Of a stretch of DNA of 64,000 nucleotides, positions 25,193 through 33,442 are shown one piece after another. A program made the position numbers and the translations under genes. Below the pieces are notes generated by a model. The model was not told the origin of the DNA, did not search any database, and worked only from the letters and a program-made list of their open reading frames with translations. Position 1 is the first letter of the stretch, and each line of letters begins with the position of its first letter. Source of the DNA: Marinobacter sp. C7 (GTDB lineage Bacteria > Pseudomonadota > Gammaproteobacteria > Pseudomonadales > Oleiphilaceae); contig NZ_JAKQZH010000002.1 in NCBI RefSeq assembly GCF_022343555.1, forward strand, positions 744,001 through 808,000, given 5' to 3'.

Positions 25193-27172
25193 ATGACGGC
25201 ATCCAAGACCCTACTGTTATGTAGCTGCGATAAAACACAGTCCTTTGATCCAGAGGCACTGAAGGCGGCTGCCTCCGCCGGGCAGGTGATCGCCGTGGAT
25301 CAGCTGTGCGGCAAGGACATGAAGATCGCTGCCGAGCACCTGAGTGGCAGTAGCGAGGTGCTGATCGCCTGTGGCCAGCAGGCCGCCCTGTTCGAACGTT
25401 TGAGCGAGGACATCCAGGCTGAAATCCAGCATTCCGCGCCACTGGGCACCATCGATATCCGGGATCGCGCTGGCTGGAGCGCGCCGGACGCAAACCCGAA
25501 GCGTCTGCATGCCAAGCAGGCCGCGCTGATGGCCGCCGCCGGATTACCGGCACCCGTGGCGCCGGTAAAAACCATACAGTCCAGCGGTGTGTGCTGCATT
25601 GTCGGCCCAACCGAGCAGGCCATCCGGATGGCAGAGCTGGTTCAGGACGAGCTGGGTGTCACCTGTATCGTCAATGATTCCGGTCCGATAAAGCTGCCGT
25701 CTGCGGGTTACGACGTGGCCAAAGGACAATTGACCGCCGCCTATGGCGCGTTGGGCAACTTCAAGCTGGAGTTTGCCCGGCTGCAAATGCTGAACCCTGC
25801 TGGCCGAGGCGAGCTCGGTTATGGCGAGATGAAAGCCACCGCCCGGAGCGAGTGCGACGTATTTATCGACCTGCGCGGCGGCGCTCCGGCGTTTCCCAGT
25901 CATCAGAAGCGCAACGGCTATTTCTGGGCCGACCCGGCCAAAACCGGAGAGTTGGAGCGCATTGCGTTGACCGCCAGGGAGCGGGTGGGTGAGTTCGAGA
26001 AAACCGTATATTTCAGGCTGGAAGAATCCTTGTGTGCGCACTCACGGGCGAACCAGACCGGTTGTACCCGTTGTCTGGATGTCTGTCCCACCGAGGCCAT
26101 CTTCTCCGCTGGTGACCACATACAGATCGATTCCGATATCTGCGCCGGGTGCGGATCCTGTGCGGCGGTCTGCCCGACCTCTGCCGTGACCATGAACGAA
26201 ACCTCTTTCGAGGCCATCACCCGAAACCTGGAGGTCATGGCCAGCGTCTATCGCGAGCATGCCAACGAAGCCCCACGGCTGGTCTTTCACACGCTGAATG
26301 CGGGTACGGAAGCCATTGCCTATCTGGCCCGTTACGACGACGGGCTGGCGGACGATCTGATCCCGCTGGGACTGGAGCACATAGACCGGATCGGCCACGC
26401 CGAGATCATGGCTGCATTCGGGGCCGGCTACGCCGAAGTCCTGATCCTGGCAGACAACGAGATAGACCGACGGGCGGTTACTGCGGAGGTGGAGCTGGCC
26501 CGGGCCATGCTCACGGGCACCCGGAACTCTCCCAGCCGGGTCCGGGTTATCGAAGCCATCGAACTGTGCGCAGCTGGCGACAACGCCGGGCGGGTGAGCG
26601 AGCCGGTTTTGCTGGTCGGCGGTCGCCGCGACATTACCCGGGTCACCGCCACGGCGATGGCGGAGAGCCTGGAGGCGCCCATCCCCCTGCCAGTGGGTGC
26701 ACCTTACGGTGCGATCGAGATCGACTCCGACAAATGCACACTCTGTCTGGCTTGCGTGTCGCTGTGTCCGACCGGCGCCCTTGGCGACCACCCCGACCGG
26801 CCGGAGGTTCAGTTCACGGAAAACGCCTGCGTCCAGTGCGGTATCTGCCAGAGCACCTGCCCCGAGACGGCCATCACGTTGAAGCCCCGTCTGGATCTGT
26901 CGAAGGACGCGCTGAGTGCCCGGGCACTCCATGGCGAGGAACCGTTCGAGTGCATCCAGTGTGGCAAGCCGTTTGGTGTTGCCAGCACCATCAACCGGAT
27001 TGTTGAAAAACTGGAAAACCAGCACTGGATGTACACCAACTCTGACAATGTCCAGCTGATCAAGATGTGTGACGATTGTCGGGTCAAGGCCCAATACCAC
27101 GGCGACAACGCTCCCATGGCGGGAGGCGAGCGTCCCCGGGTTCGCACCAGTGACGACTATCGGGACAGCTGA
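25193..27172 (+). CDS. Multi-cluster 4Fe-4S ferredoxin-like protein of formate dehydrogenase loci
   Basis: A 659-residue soluble iron-sulfur protein. Four full 8-Fe or 4-Fe ferredoxin motifs are seen: CTRCLDVCP and CAGCGSCAAVCP in the middle, CTLCLACVSLCP and CVQCGICQSTCP near the C terminus. A final CIQCGKPFG plus CDDC may bind another centre. The N-terminal 280 residues lack motifs I recognise. The start at 25193 begins MTASKTLLLCSCD; the upstream extension is unlikely. It resembles the iron-sulfur protein found next to fdhA in Shewanella. A role in electron delivery or in cofactor assembly is inferred. Confidence 0.85.
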   Translation: MTASKTLLLCSCDKTQSFDPEALKAAASAGQVIAVDQLCGKDMKIAAEHLSGSSEVLIACGQQAALFERLSEDIQAEIQHSAPLGTIDIRDRAGWSAPDANPKRLHAKQAALMAAAGLPAPVAPVKTIQSSGVCCIVGPTEQAIRMAELVQDELGVTCIVNDSGPIKLPSAGYDVAKGQLTAAYGALGNFKLEFARLQMLNPAGRGELGYGEMKATARSECDVFIDLRGGAPAFPSHQKRNGYFWADPAKTGELERIALTARERVGEFEKTVYFRLEESLCAHSRANQTGCTRCLDVCPTEAIFSAGDHIQIDSDICAGCGSCAAVCPTSAVTMNETSFEAITRNLEVMASVYREHANEAPRLVFHTLNAGTEAIAYLARYDDGLADDLIPLGLEHIDRIGHAEIMAAFGAGYAEVLILADNEIDRRAVTAEVELARAMLTGTRNSPSRVRVIEAIELCAAGDNAGRVSEPVLLVGGRRDITRVTATAMAESLEAPIPLPVGAPYGAIEIDSDKCTLCLACVSLCPTGALGDHPDRPEVQFTENACVQCGICQSTCPETAITLKPRLDLSKDALSARALHGEEPFECIQCGKPFGVASTINRIVEKLENQHWMYTNSDNVQLIKMCDDCRVKAQYHGDNAPMAGGERPRVRTSDDYRDS

Positions 27173-27191
27173 AAACCAGACAGGATATGAC

Positions 27192-28037
27192 ATGGTTCAA
27201 TACACCGAAGTAGGAAAGGACAACCTGATTGGTACCGATGCGCCCCGGCCGCAGGACAAGAACCCCACGGGCATTGACCGCATCATCGCCATCGCCTCGG
27301 GCAAGGGTGGCGTGGGCAAGTCGACGGTGGCCTCGAATCTGGCGGTTGCGCTGGCCTCGAAAGGCCTGAAAGTGGGTCTGTTGGACGCCGATGTCTACGG
27401 GCCCAGCCAGCCCCGCATGCTGGGTGTATCAGGTCGCCCGTCCAGCCCCGACGGGCACACCATCCTGCCGCTGCGCAATCACGGGGTGACGCTGATGTCC
27501 CTGGGGCTGATGGCCCCGGATGACGAAGCCATCGTCTGGCGCGGGCCGATGCTGATGGGCGCCCTGCAACAGATGATGAACCAGGTGGACTGGGGCAAGC
27601 TGGATGTGCTGCTGGTGGATCTGCCCCCGGGCACCGGTGACGTCCAGATGACCCTGAGTCAGAAGTTTTTCGTGGCCGGCGCCGTGGTGGTCTCGACACC
27701 CCAGGACGTTGCCCTGATGGACGCGCGCAAAGGCATTGATATGTTCAACCGGATGGATGTGCCCCTGTTCGGCCTGATCGAGAATATGGCTTCGTTTGTC
27801 TGTGATGGCTGTGGCAAGGAACACCACCCGTTTGGATCCGGTGGTGCCCGGGCGGAAGCCGAAAAGCTGGGCGCCCCCTTCCTCGGCGAAATCCCGCTTG
27901 ACCTCGATATCCGGGTGGCATCGGACGGCGGCGTTCCCATTGTGGTGTCAAAGCCCGATAGCCCGCAGGCCCGGGCCTTCCAGCGTATCGCCGACGAAAT
28001 TATTGCCTCTGACGTCTACGCCCGGGCTGTCCGATGA
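27192..28037 (+). CDS. Mrp/ApbC-family Fe-S cluster carrier ATPase
   Basis: A 281-residue P-loop ATPase with the deviant Walker A GKGGVGKST near residue 36, the DADVYGPSQPRMLG motif, LLVDLPPGTGD, and the C-terminal CxxC (FVCDGCGKEHHPFG) that bridges an Fe-S cluster at the dimer interface. It lacks the N-terminal DUF59 domain of longer Mrp proteins. The start at 27192 has AGGA upstream and lies 19 bases after the ferredoxin gene. It probably delivers clusters to the iron-sulfur proteins encoded here. Confidence 0.9.
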   Translation: MVQYTEVGKDNLIGTDAPRPQDKNPTGIDRIIAIASGKGGVGKSTVASNLAVALASKGLKVGLLDADVYGPSQPRMLGVSGRPSSPDGHTILPLRNHGVTLMSLGLMAPDDEAIVWRGPMLMGALQQMMNQVDWGKLDVLLVDLPPGTGDVQMTLSQKFFVAGAVVVSTPQDVALMDARKGIDMFNRMDVPLFGLIENMASFVCDGCGKEHHPFGSGGARAEAEKLGAPFLGEIPLDLDIRVASDGGVPIVVSKPDSPQARAFQRIADEIIASDVYARAVR

Positions 28038-28738
28038 TCGAGTCACCCCATTTCCCGCCGCTGCTGTCGGGCGAAGTCGTGCCCAGGCACACGGATCCTT
28101 TTGACAAGGCTGTCAGCCGCGCCATAGCAGGCGTCGATTCGGGCACGATCTTCTACTCGGAGGCGATCGATACGCTGCGCGCAGCTCTGGTGCTGGCACC
28201 GGAAACGCCCCTGGAAGAGGCGATTCAGGCGGTCTATGTGGCCCAGATTGGCCTGGCCGAGAGTCTGGGGGCACTGGCCCCGCCGGAAGTGCCCGTCCAC
28301 TTTCAGTGGCCCGATCGCATCAAGGTGAATGGCGCGCTCTGCGGGAGTGTCCGTTTTGCGGCGGATGTTTCAGATCCCGGGGCGCAGCCCAACTGGCTGG
28401 TCATCGGCATTGATGTGCCCTTTTTCCACGTGAGTGACGAGCCGGGCGAGAATCCGAACCAAACCTGTCTGTACGAGGAAGGTTGCGTTGATATCACCCC
28501 CATGGCGCTGCTGGAAAGCTGGTCCAAACACACGCTGCTCTGGCTGACCTACTTCATGGACAGCGGGTTCGAGCGGGTGCACAACGAGTGGCGGCCACGC
28601 TGCGACACTCTGGGTCAAATGATTGATCAGCCAAAGCCCGGACTCTTCGTGGGGCTTGATGAAAAAGGCCGGATGCTGTTGCGCGAGGGTGTCATGACCG
28701 AGAGAGTGAGCTTGATTGAATTTGCGGAGCACGTATGA
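28034..28738 (+). CDS. Biotin/lipoate-ligase-fold protein (DUF4444 type), probably lacking ligase activity
   Basis: A 234-residue protein. The region around residues 88-108 (VHFQWPDRIKVNGALCGSVR) aligns with the biotin ligase segment that normally reads KWPND...KLAGIL. The catalytic lysine position is Ala101, the Asn of WPND is missing, and no GRGRxxR adenylate-binding loop is seen in the N-terminal part. The C-terminal 60 residues (PGLFVGLDEKGRMLLREG) resemble DUF4444. It overlaps the Mrp gene by four bases and the next gene by four bases. The role is unknown; formate dehydrogenase context suggests a maturation function. Confidence 0.8.
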   Translation: MIESPHFPPLLSGEVVPRHTDPFDKAVSRAIAGVDSGTIFYSEAIDTLRAALVLAPETPLEEAIQAVYVAQIGLAESLGALAPPEVPVHFQWPDRIKVNGALCGSVRFAADVSDPGAQPNWLVIGIDVPFFHVSDEPGENPNQTCLYEEGCVDITPMALLESWSKHTLLWLTYFMDSGFERVHNEWRPRCDTLGQMIDQPKPGLFVGLDEKGRMLLREGVMTERVSLIEFAEHV

Positions 28739-29211
28739 AACTGGCCCGAACCCTGCGACTGGATGTGTCCGATGACAATGTATTTGAAAAGCCGGCTCCC
28801 AGCGGTGAATGGGCGATCTCGGGCGGCTTTGAATTTTCCAACTGGACCGAGGCGGATCTGAAGGGCAAGGCCCGGCAAGCCTTCAGCAACGGCTGGTACA
28901 GCGTAGAGTCGGGTGGCCGCGCCAGCTTTGTGGGCGTCTGCGACATCACCGAAGCGGAACTGGAGCAGCTCCGCCGGACCCTGGCGCAAACCTTTGTAGA
29001 GCACTACGGTGCGCCGGATATTGACGCTGCCTACCCCGTCGCCTGCGAAGAAATCGATCAGATGCGCAGCATGTGTGAGGATTTCGAGGATAACACCCTG
29101 CTGATGGTCAGCCGCCGGCTGACCGAGTTGGGTGTTGAGGAGACCTATCGCTCCCGGGCCCCGCAGGATGCCTCGCTGGAGGCCTTTGCGGTACACGGCA
29201 GCTACGAGTGA
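28735..29211 (+). CDS. DUF6505-like protein
   Basis: A 158-residue acidic soluble protein without membrane segments. It begins MKLARTLRLDVSDDNVFEKP and has the visible block GEWAISGGFEF followed by GKARQAFSNGWYSVES. The family name is from memory of its constant pairing with the ligase-fold protein and should be checked. It overlaps the preceding gene by four bases and its stop abuts the stop of the convergent moeA. No known catalytic motif is visible. Confidence 0.7.
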   Translation: MKLARTLRLDVSDDNVFEKPAPSGEWAISGGFEFSNWTEADLKGKARQAFSNGWYSVESGGRASFVGVCDITEAELEQLRRTLAQTFVEHYGAPDIDAAYPVACEEIDQMRSMCEDFEDNTLLMVSRRLTELGVEETYRSRAPQDASLEAFAVHGSYE

Positions 29212-30489
29212 TTACAACCCGAAGCTGCCGTAGGGAATGAACCGCACGGGCGTTCCTGGCTCTATCTGCCGGGCGCTCTCGTCCAGATCCACCAGGCCTT
29301 CGGACCAGGCCAGGCCGGTGACCCGGCCCGAGCCTTCGGAACCGAACACCTCAACCTGTCCATCGCGGATCCGGGCGCGCAACATCTCACTGCGCCCCGG
29401 CTTCTTGTTCTTGGAAAAGTTGGCAGGGACGAGATAGCCCTGGGGGTCGAACCACTCACTTCCTGCCAGCAGTGCCATGGCCGGCGCGCCAAAGCGCAGC
29501 GCGCAGACCCAGGCGGCAACCGGATTGCCCGGCAATCCCACCACCGGGGTGCCTTTGAACATGGCCAGTGCCAGGGGACGCCCGGGTTTGATGGCAATAC
29601 GCCAGTTGCTGATCTCGCCATGGGCTTTAAGCGTTTTCGACACGTGGTCCTCGTCTCCTGCGGAAACGCCGCCACTGGTGAGGATCAGATCGCACTGCTC
29701 GGCGCCTCGTTCCAGGACCGCCTTGACGTCATCGGCCCGGTCGAGCACATGGCCCAGGTCCACCAGCTCATACCCCAGCTGCGATACCAGGGCGCTCAGC
29801 ATCGGGCGGTTGGCATCGTAGATTTGCCAGTCGGTAACCGGTGAACCAACGGGTTTCACTTCGTCGCCCGTCGACAAGACCCCGACGCGGAGCCGCTGGT
29901 AGACGTCGACCGACTCGACCCCCACACTGGCCAGCACCGAAATCTGGGTAGGGGTCAGGCGGGTACCCGCCGTCAGGATCCGGTCCTGCGCCTGGATGTC
30001 CTCGCCGGCTTTACGGCGATTGGCTCCCGCCTTTAATGTGCCGTTCAACTGGAGCTGGCCATCGACGACCTCGCAATCCTCCTCGAGCACCACCGTATCC
30101 GTGCCTGCCGGCATCACCGCCCCGGTCAGGATCCGGATTGCATGGCCCTCGGGGACCTGCCCGGTGTAAGGCTCGCCGGCGGCACTGCGACCATCCACCA
30201 GGGGCATGGTGCAGGGCACTTCTGTCAGGGGGCCGGCAAATGCATAGCCATCGACCGCAGAGTTGCTGCTGGGGGGGTGGGCGCGAGGCGCGTACACATC
30301 GCTGGCCAGTATCCGGCCATTTACCTGCGACAATGCGACCGCCCGATCCACGCCCACGACAGGATGCAAGCGCGAGCGCAACCGCTCCAGTGCCTCGTCT
30401 ACCGGTGTCCAGTTCACCCCGGGGGGCAGGGCAAAACAGTCGTTGCGAAGCGGTTTCATTGCTCCCCCGTTACTGGTTGTGTCGTTCAT
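29212..30489 (-). CDS. moeA: Molybdopterin molybdenumtransferase MoeA
   Basis: A 425-residue cytoplasmic enzyme inserting molybdate (or tungstate) into adenylylated molybdopterin. The family motifs SNSAVDGYAFAG, PEGHAIRILTGAVMPAGTDT, the MogA-like domain with STGDEV and TSGGVSAGDEDHV, and PGRPLA are all present. It overlaps mobB by four bases, forming fdhD-mobA-mobB-moeA. The N-terminal extension (MNDTTSNGGAMKPL) is short and a start at the second Met is also possible. Confidence 0.94.
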   Translation of the reverse strand: MNDTTSNGGAMKPLRNDCFALPPGVNWTPVDEALERLRSRLHPVVGVDRAVALSQVNGRILASDVYAPRAHPPSSNSAVDGYAFAGPLTEVPCTMPLVDGRSAAGEPYTGQVPEGHAIRILTGAVMPAGTDTVVLEEDCEVVDGQLQLNGTLKAGANRRKAGEDIQAQDRILTAGTRLTPTQISVLASVGVESVDVYQRLRVGVLSTGDEVKPVGSPVTDWQIYDANRPMLSALVSQLGYELVDLGHVLDRADDVKAVLERGAEQCDLILTSGGVSAGDEDHVSKTLKAHGEISNWRIAIKPGRPLALAMFKGTPVVGLPGNPVAAWVCALRFGAPAMALLAGSEWFDPQGYLVPANFSKNKKPGRSEMLRARIRDGQVEVFGSEGSGRVTGLAWSEGLVDLDESARQIEPGTPVRFIPYGSFGL

Positions 30490-30977
30490 GGTTGTTCACG
30501 GTTCAGGATAAAGTCAGCGATTCCGGGCACATCGTCTACGTCGAAAACCGGGCCCGCAAAATCCGGCGCATAGTCCGTCGCCAGGGCAATAATACTGGCG
30601 TCTTCCCGGTAAAGGGGGCCACGGGAAGACTCCTGTCGGTGCACTTCGATCTTGGGGTGTGCATGGGTCTTGAATCCCTCGACCACAACCCAGTCGCAGG
30701 GAGCCAATCGGGCCAGCAATTCGTCCAGTGTGGGCTCCTTGTCTCCGCGCAGCTCGTGCATGATGGCAAAGCGCTGACCGCCCGCCAGGATGACTTCCCG
30801 GGCACCGGCCTCCCGGTGTTTATAGCTGTCGGTACCGGGTTGATCCACATCCACCATGTGATGGGCATGCTTGATCGAGTTGACGGTTAATCCTCTGCTG
30901 GATAACTCACGAATCAACGCGCTGGCCAGAGTCGTCTTTCCGGAATTTTTCCAGCCTACGATACCTATAACGTTCAC
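30486..30977 (-). CDS. mobB: Molybdopterin-guanine dinucleotide biosynthesis protein MobB
   Basis: A 163-residue GTP-binding accessory protein of MobA. The P-loop GWKNSGKTTLASAL is at the N terminus, and the family motif SIKHAHHMVDVDQPGTDSYK follows. Switch-like VVVEGFKTHAHPKIEVHR is conserved. The start is a GTG that overlaps the mobA stop (GTGA), and its stop overlaps the moeA start. Confidence 0.93.
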   Translation of the reverse strand: MNVIGIVGWKNSGKTTLASALIRELSSRGLTVNSIKHAHHMVDVDQPGTDSYKHREAGAREVILAGGQRFAIMHELRGDKEPTLDELLARLAPCDWVVVEGFKTHAHPKIEVHRQESSRGPLYREDASIIALATDYAPDFAGPVFDVDDVPGIADFILNREQP

Positions 30978-31561
30978 TTCAGATGCTGCTCCGCCCAGGC
31001 CAGATCTTCCGGCGTGTTGATGTTGAAAAAGTCGTCCTCACCAAAGATGACCAGTGTCTCACCCTGGGCTTGTGTCCACTGGCGAATCTTGCGCACACCG
31101 TCGTTCAGGGCGGCTCTCAGCTCATGCCGCAAAGCGACCTGCCAGCGGCCGAAGGTCGGCTGGGGCACCCGGCCACGCTCCGGGTCCGGCGTCGCCGCCA
31201 ATACCACAGGAGTCTCGTACCCGGAGAAGCGTTCGACCAGGTCCAGGGGGAAGGACGGGGTGTCGGCGGCGACGCTGATCAGCCAGTCATGGCCTTGCTC
31301 GGCGGCCCAATCCATCCCGGCCAGCACGCCCGCCAGAGGGCCGGCATAGCCGGGGATCGAGTCGGCCACCACCGGCAAACCCAGATCATCGAAACGGCTC
31401 AGATCTCCGTTAGCGTTCAATACCACGGCGTCCACCTGTGGCGTGATGCGATCGATGACACGCTGGATCAATGACCGATCGCCCAGCATCAGTCGTCCTT
31501 TATCACCACCACCCATACGGTTTGCCTGACCACCGGCCAGGATGACGGCGCACTCAGTCAT
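30974..31561 (-). CDS. mobA: Molybdenum cofactor guanylyltransferase MobA
   Basis: A 195-residue nucleotidyltransferase converting Mo-molybdopterin to the guanine dinucleotide form used by formate dehydrogenase. The N-terminal GTP-binding motif ILAGGQANRMGGGDKG is complete, with the central VAADTPSFPLDLVERF motif. The ATG at 31561 places this motif at the expected distance and overlaps the fdhD 3' end by eight bases; an upstream in-frame extension is rejected. Confidence 0.93.
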   Translation of the reverse strand: MTECAVILAGGQANRMGGGDKGRLMLGDRSLIQRVIDRITPQVDAVVLNANGDLSRFDDLGLPVVADSIPGYAGPLAGVLAGMDWAAEQGHDWLISVAADTPSFPLDLVERFSGYETPVVLAATPDPERGRVPQPTFGRWQVALRHELRAALNDGVRKIRQWTQAQGETLVIFGEDDFFNINTPEDLAWAEQHLK

Positions 31562-32423
31562 GCTCTGCCCCTTTGCGACGCATTTTCTTGTCCTCATCGG
31601 GAACCTGCGACAGGTCCTGATCGAACACCAGGCGGTGCTGGCCACTGAGGCAGGTGAATTTCTTGCCCCGCATCCGTCCGATCAGCGTCAACCCGACCTG
31701 CCGGGCGATATCGACGCCCCAGGCGGTGAAACCGGATCGGCTGATCAGGGTCGGGATGCCCATCAGGGAGGTCTTGATCACCATTTCGGAGGTCAGGCGG
31801 CCGGTGGTGTAGAGAACCTTGTCTGCGGCCGGGATGTCGTTCAGGTGCATCCAGCCTGCGATCTTGTCGACCGCGTTGTGACGTCCGACATCCTCCATGT
31901 AAGCCAGGATTTCCCGGCCCTGGCACAGGGCAGTTCCGTGAATGGCACCGGTTTCCATATACAGGCTGGGCGTATGGTTGATCTGGTAGGAGAGATCATA
32001 AAAGGTGCTTGTGTGTACCGGCGTATCCGGCAGTGCCAGTCCCTCAAGTCCCGCCATCATGTCGCCAAAGACCGTGCCCACGGCGCAGCCTGACGTCCGG
32101 GTTTTCTTTTCCAGCTTGTCCTCGACATTCGTGATGCCGGCCGTGCGGACCACCACGACTTCCAGCTCTTCGTCGTAATCGATTCTGGTGACCTCATCGG
32201 TCTCTTTGAGCATGCCCTGATTAAGAAGAAAACCCAGTGCCAGGTACTCCGGGTGATCGCCAATAGTCATAGCGGTGACGATCTCCTGACTGTTCAGGTA
32301 GATGGTCAGTGGGCGCTCTTCGATCACACTGATTGATTTATCCTGACCGGTTTCGTCAACGCCCTCTACAGCACGGGACAGCCGGGGATCCTTGGGATCG
32401 GGAAGTATGGGATCAATCGTCAT
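31554..32423 (-). CDS. fdhD: Formate dehydrogenase accessory sulfurtransferase FdhD
   Basis: A 289-residue protein that passes sulfur to the bis-MGD cofactor of formate dehydrogenase. The conserved ERPLTIYLN start, FLLNQG, EDVGRHNAVDKIAG and SRSGFTAWGV blocks are present. In E. coli a CxxC motif carries the persulfide; here the site reads SGCAVGTVFG, so only the first Cys (Cys113) is kept. It is the first gene of the fdhD-mobA-mobB-moeA operon. The ATG has no strong upstream Shine-Dalgarno. Confidence 0.93.
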   Translation of the reverse strand: MTIDPILPDPKDPRLSRAVEGVDETGQDKSISVIEERPLTIYLNSQEIVTAMTIGDHPEYLALGFLLNQGMLKETDEVTRIDYDEELEVVVVRTAGITNVEDKLEKKTRTSGCAVGTVFGDMMAGLEGLALPDTPVHTSTFYDLSYQINHTPSLYMETGAIHGTALCQGREILAYMEDVGRHNAVDKIAGWMHLNDIPAADKVLYTTGRLTSEMVIKTSLMGIPTLISRSGFTAWGVDIARQVGLTLIGRMRGKKFTCLSGQHRLVFDQDLSQVPDEDKKMRRKGAEHD

Positions 32424-32486
32424 TTTTGTTACAGCCGTTTCATGGACGCCGCGGTGGAGAATTTACGGTCATTATCAGAGATTAGC

Positions 32487-32522
32487 CTATTTGCCACTCG
32501 GGAAAAACAGCTGCTTACCGCC
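32487..32522 (-). pseudogene. Relic 3' end of a tupA-like gene
   Basis: Read on the minus strand this short stretch encodes GGKQLFFPSGK and a stop. The intact tupA just upstream ends with DGQQLFFPNAK and a stop. The two share a 16-base identity (TCGGGAAAAACAGCTG on the plus strand, 32498-32513 and 32615-32630). The copy lies beyond the tupA terminator and has no gene body. It looks like the tail of an older or second tupA left after recombination. Confidence 0.5.
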
Positions 32523-32525
32523 AAT

Positions 32526-32554
32526 AAAAAACCCCAGCATTGCTGAGGTTTTTT
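32526..32554 (-). terminator. Rho-independent terminator of tupA operon
   Basis: On the minus strand an A-rich arm, a GC-rich stem (ACCTCAG / CTGGGGT with one mismatch) and a run of six T follow the tupA stop by about 50 bases. Confidence 0.7.
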
Positions 32555-32603
32555 GGGGCCAGGGCAAAGCGCGGGCGGTTTGGTGGTCTCTTATTCAGAG
32601 GGG

Positions 32604-33410
32604 CTACTTCGCATTCGGGAAAAACAGCTGTTGGCCATCCACCTTGAAGTCGGCAATCGCCTGCTGGCCTTCCTTGGAGATCAGCCAGTTGTGCCATTGC
32701 CGGGCCAGCTCATGCTTGAGGTGAGGGTGCTTCTCTTCGGAGAGCAACAGGCTGCCGTACTGGTTGAACAGCACTTCGTCGCCTTCAAAAAGCAGTGTCA
32801 GGTTCTGGGGGTTTCCAAATGCCACCCAGGTTGCCCGATCCGACATCACGTACGCATCCATGGCGGCGGCGGTGTTGAGTGTCGGGCCCATACCGCTGCC
32901 GAGCTCGCGGTACCAGTCTCCGTCCGGCTCGACGCCTGCACTTTTCCAGAGGCGCAGCTCGGCGCGATTGGTGCCGCTATCATCGCCCCGTGAGGTGAAA
33001 GGTGCCTCGGCCTCGGCGATAGCCGCGAATGCTTCGGCGGCACTCTCCGCTTCACGGATATTCGCCGGATCGTCAGCTGGCCCGATCAGGACGAAGTCGT
33101 TGTACATGACGTCGGCCCGCTCGCTGGCAAAGCCGTTCTCGACAAAGCGTTGCTCGCCGGCGGTATCGTGCACCAGAAGGCTGTCGGCATCACCGCGGCG
33201 GGCGATCTCGAACGCCTGCCCGGTGCCCACCGCGACCACCCGCACTTCGATGCCGGTGGCGTCTTCAAACTTCGGTAAGATGGCATCGAACAGCCCGGAG
33301 TTCTCGGTCGAGGTTGTCGAGGCCAGGGTGATGTAGTCCTCGGCGTGAGCGCTGAACGCCAGGCCGAAGCTGGTAATGCCCGCAAGTACCAGGTTTAGCA
33401 TCCTGTTCAT
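32604..33410 (-). CDS. tupA: Tungstate/molybdate ABC transporter substrate-binding protein (TupA-like)
   Basis: A 268-residue periplasmic protein with signal peptide (cleavage after AHA). The mature N terminus ITLASTTSTENSGLF carries the TTSTxNSGL oxyanion-binding motif of TupA, and VGTGQAFEIARRGDADSLLVHD plus MYNDFVLIGP are also diagnostic. TupA proteins prefer tungstate. It is the last gene of a permease-ATPase-binding protein operon with AAGGAG before its start. It supplies the metal for the cofactor of the adjacent formate dehydrogenase. Confidence 0.9.
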   Translation of the reverse strand: MNRMLNLVLAGITSFGLAFSAHAEDYITLASTTSTENSGLFDAILPKFEDATGIEVRVVAVGTGQAFEIARRGDADSLLVHDTAGEQRFVENGFASERADVMYNDFVLIGPADDPANIREAESAAEAFAAIAEAEAPFTSRGDDSGTNRAELRLWKSAGVEPDGDWYRELGSGMGPTLNTAAAMDAYVMSDRATWVAFGNPQNLTLLFEGDEVLFNQYGSLLLSEEKHPHLKHELARQWHNWLISKEGQQAIADFKVDGQQLFFPNAK

Positions 33411-33442
33411 ATTGTTTTCTCCTTTTGCAGATGGAGGCCGGA

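Noticed and set aside
30036-30890. Plus-strand open frame of 284 codons across moeA and mobB
   Set aside because: It crosses two confidently assigned overlapping genes on the other strand and its translation is Arg/Pro/His-rich.
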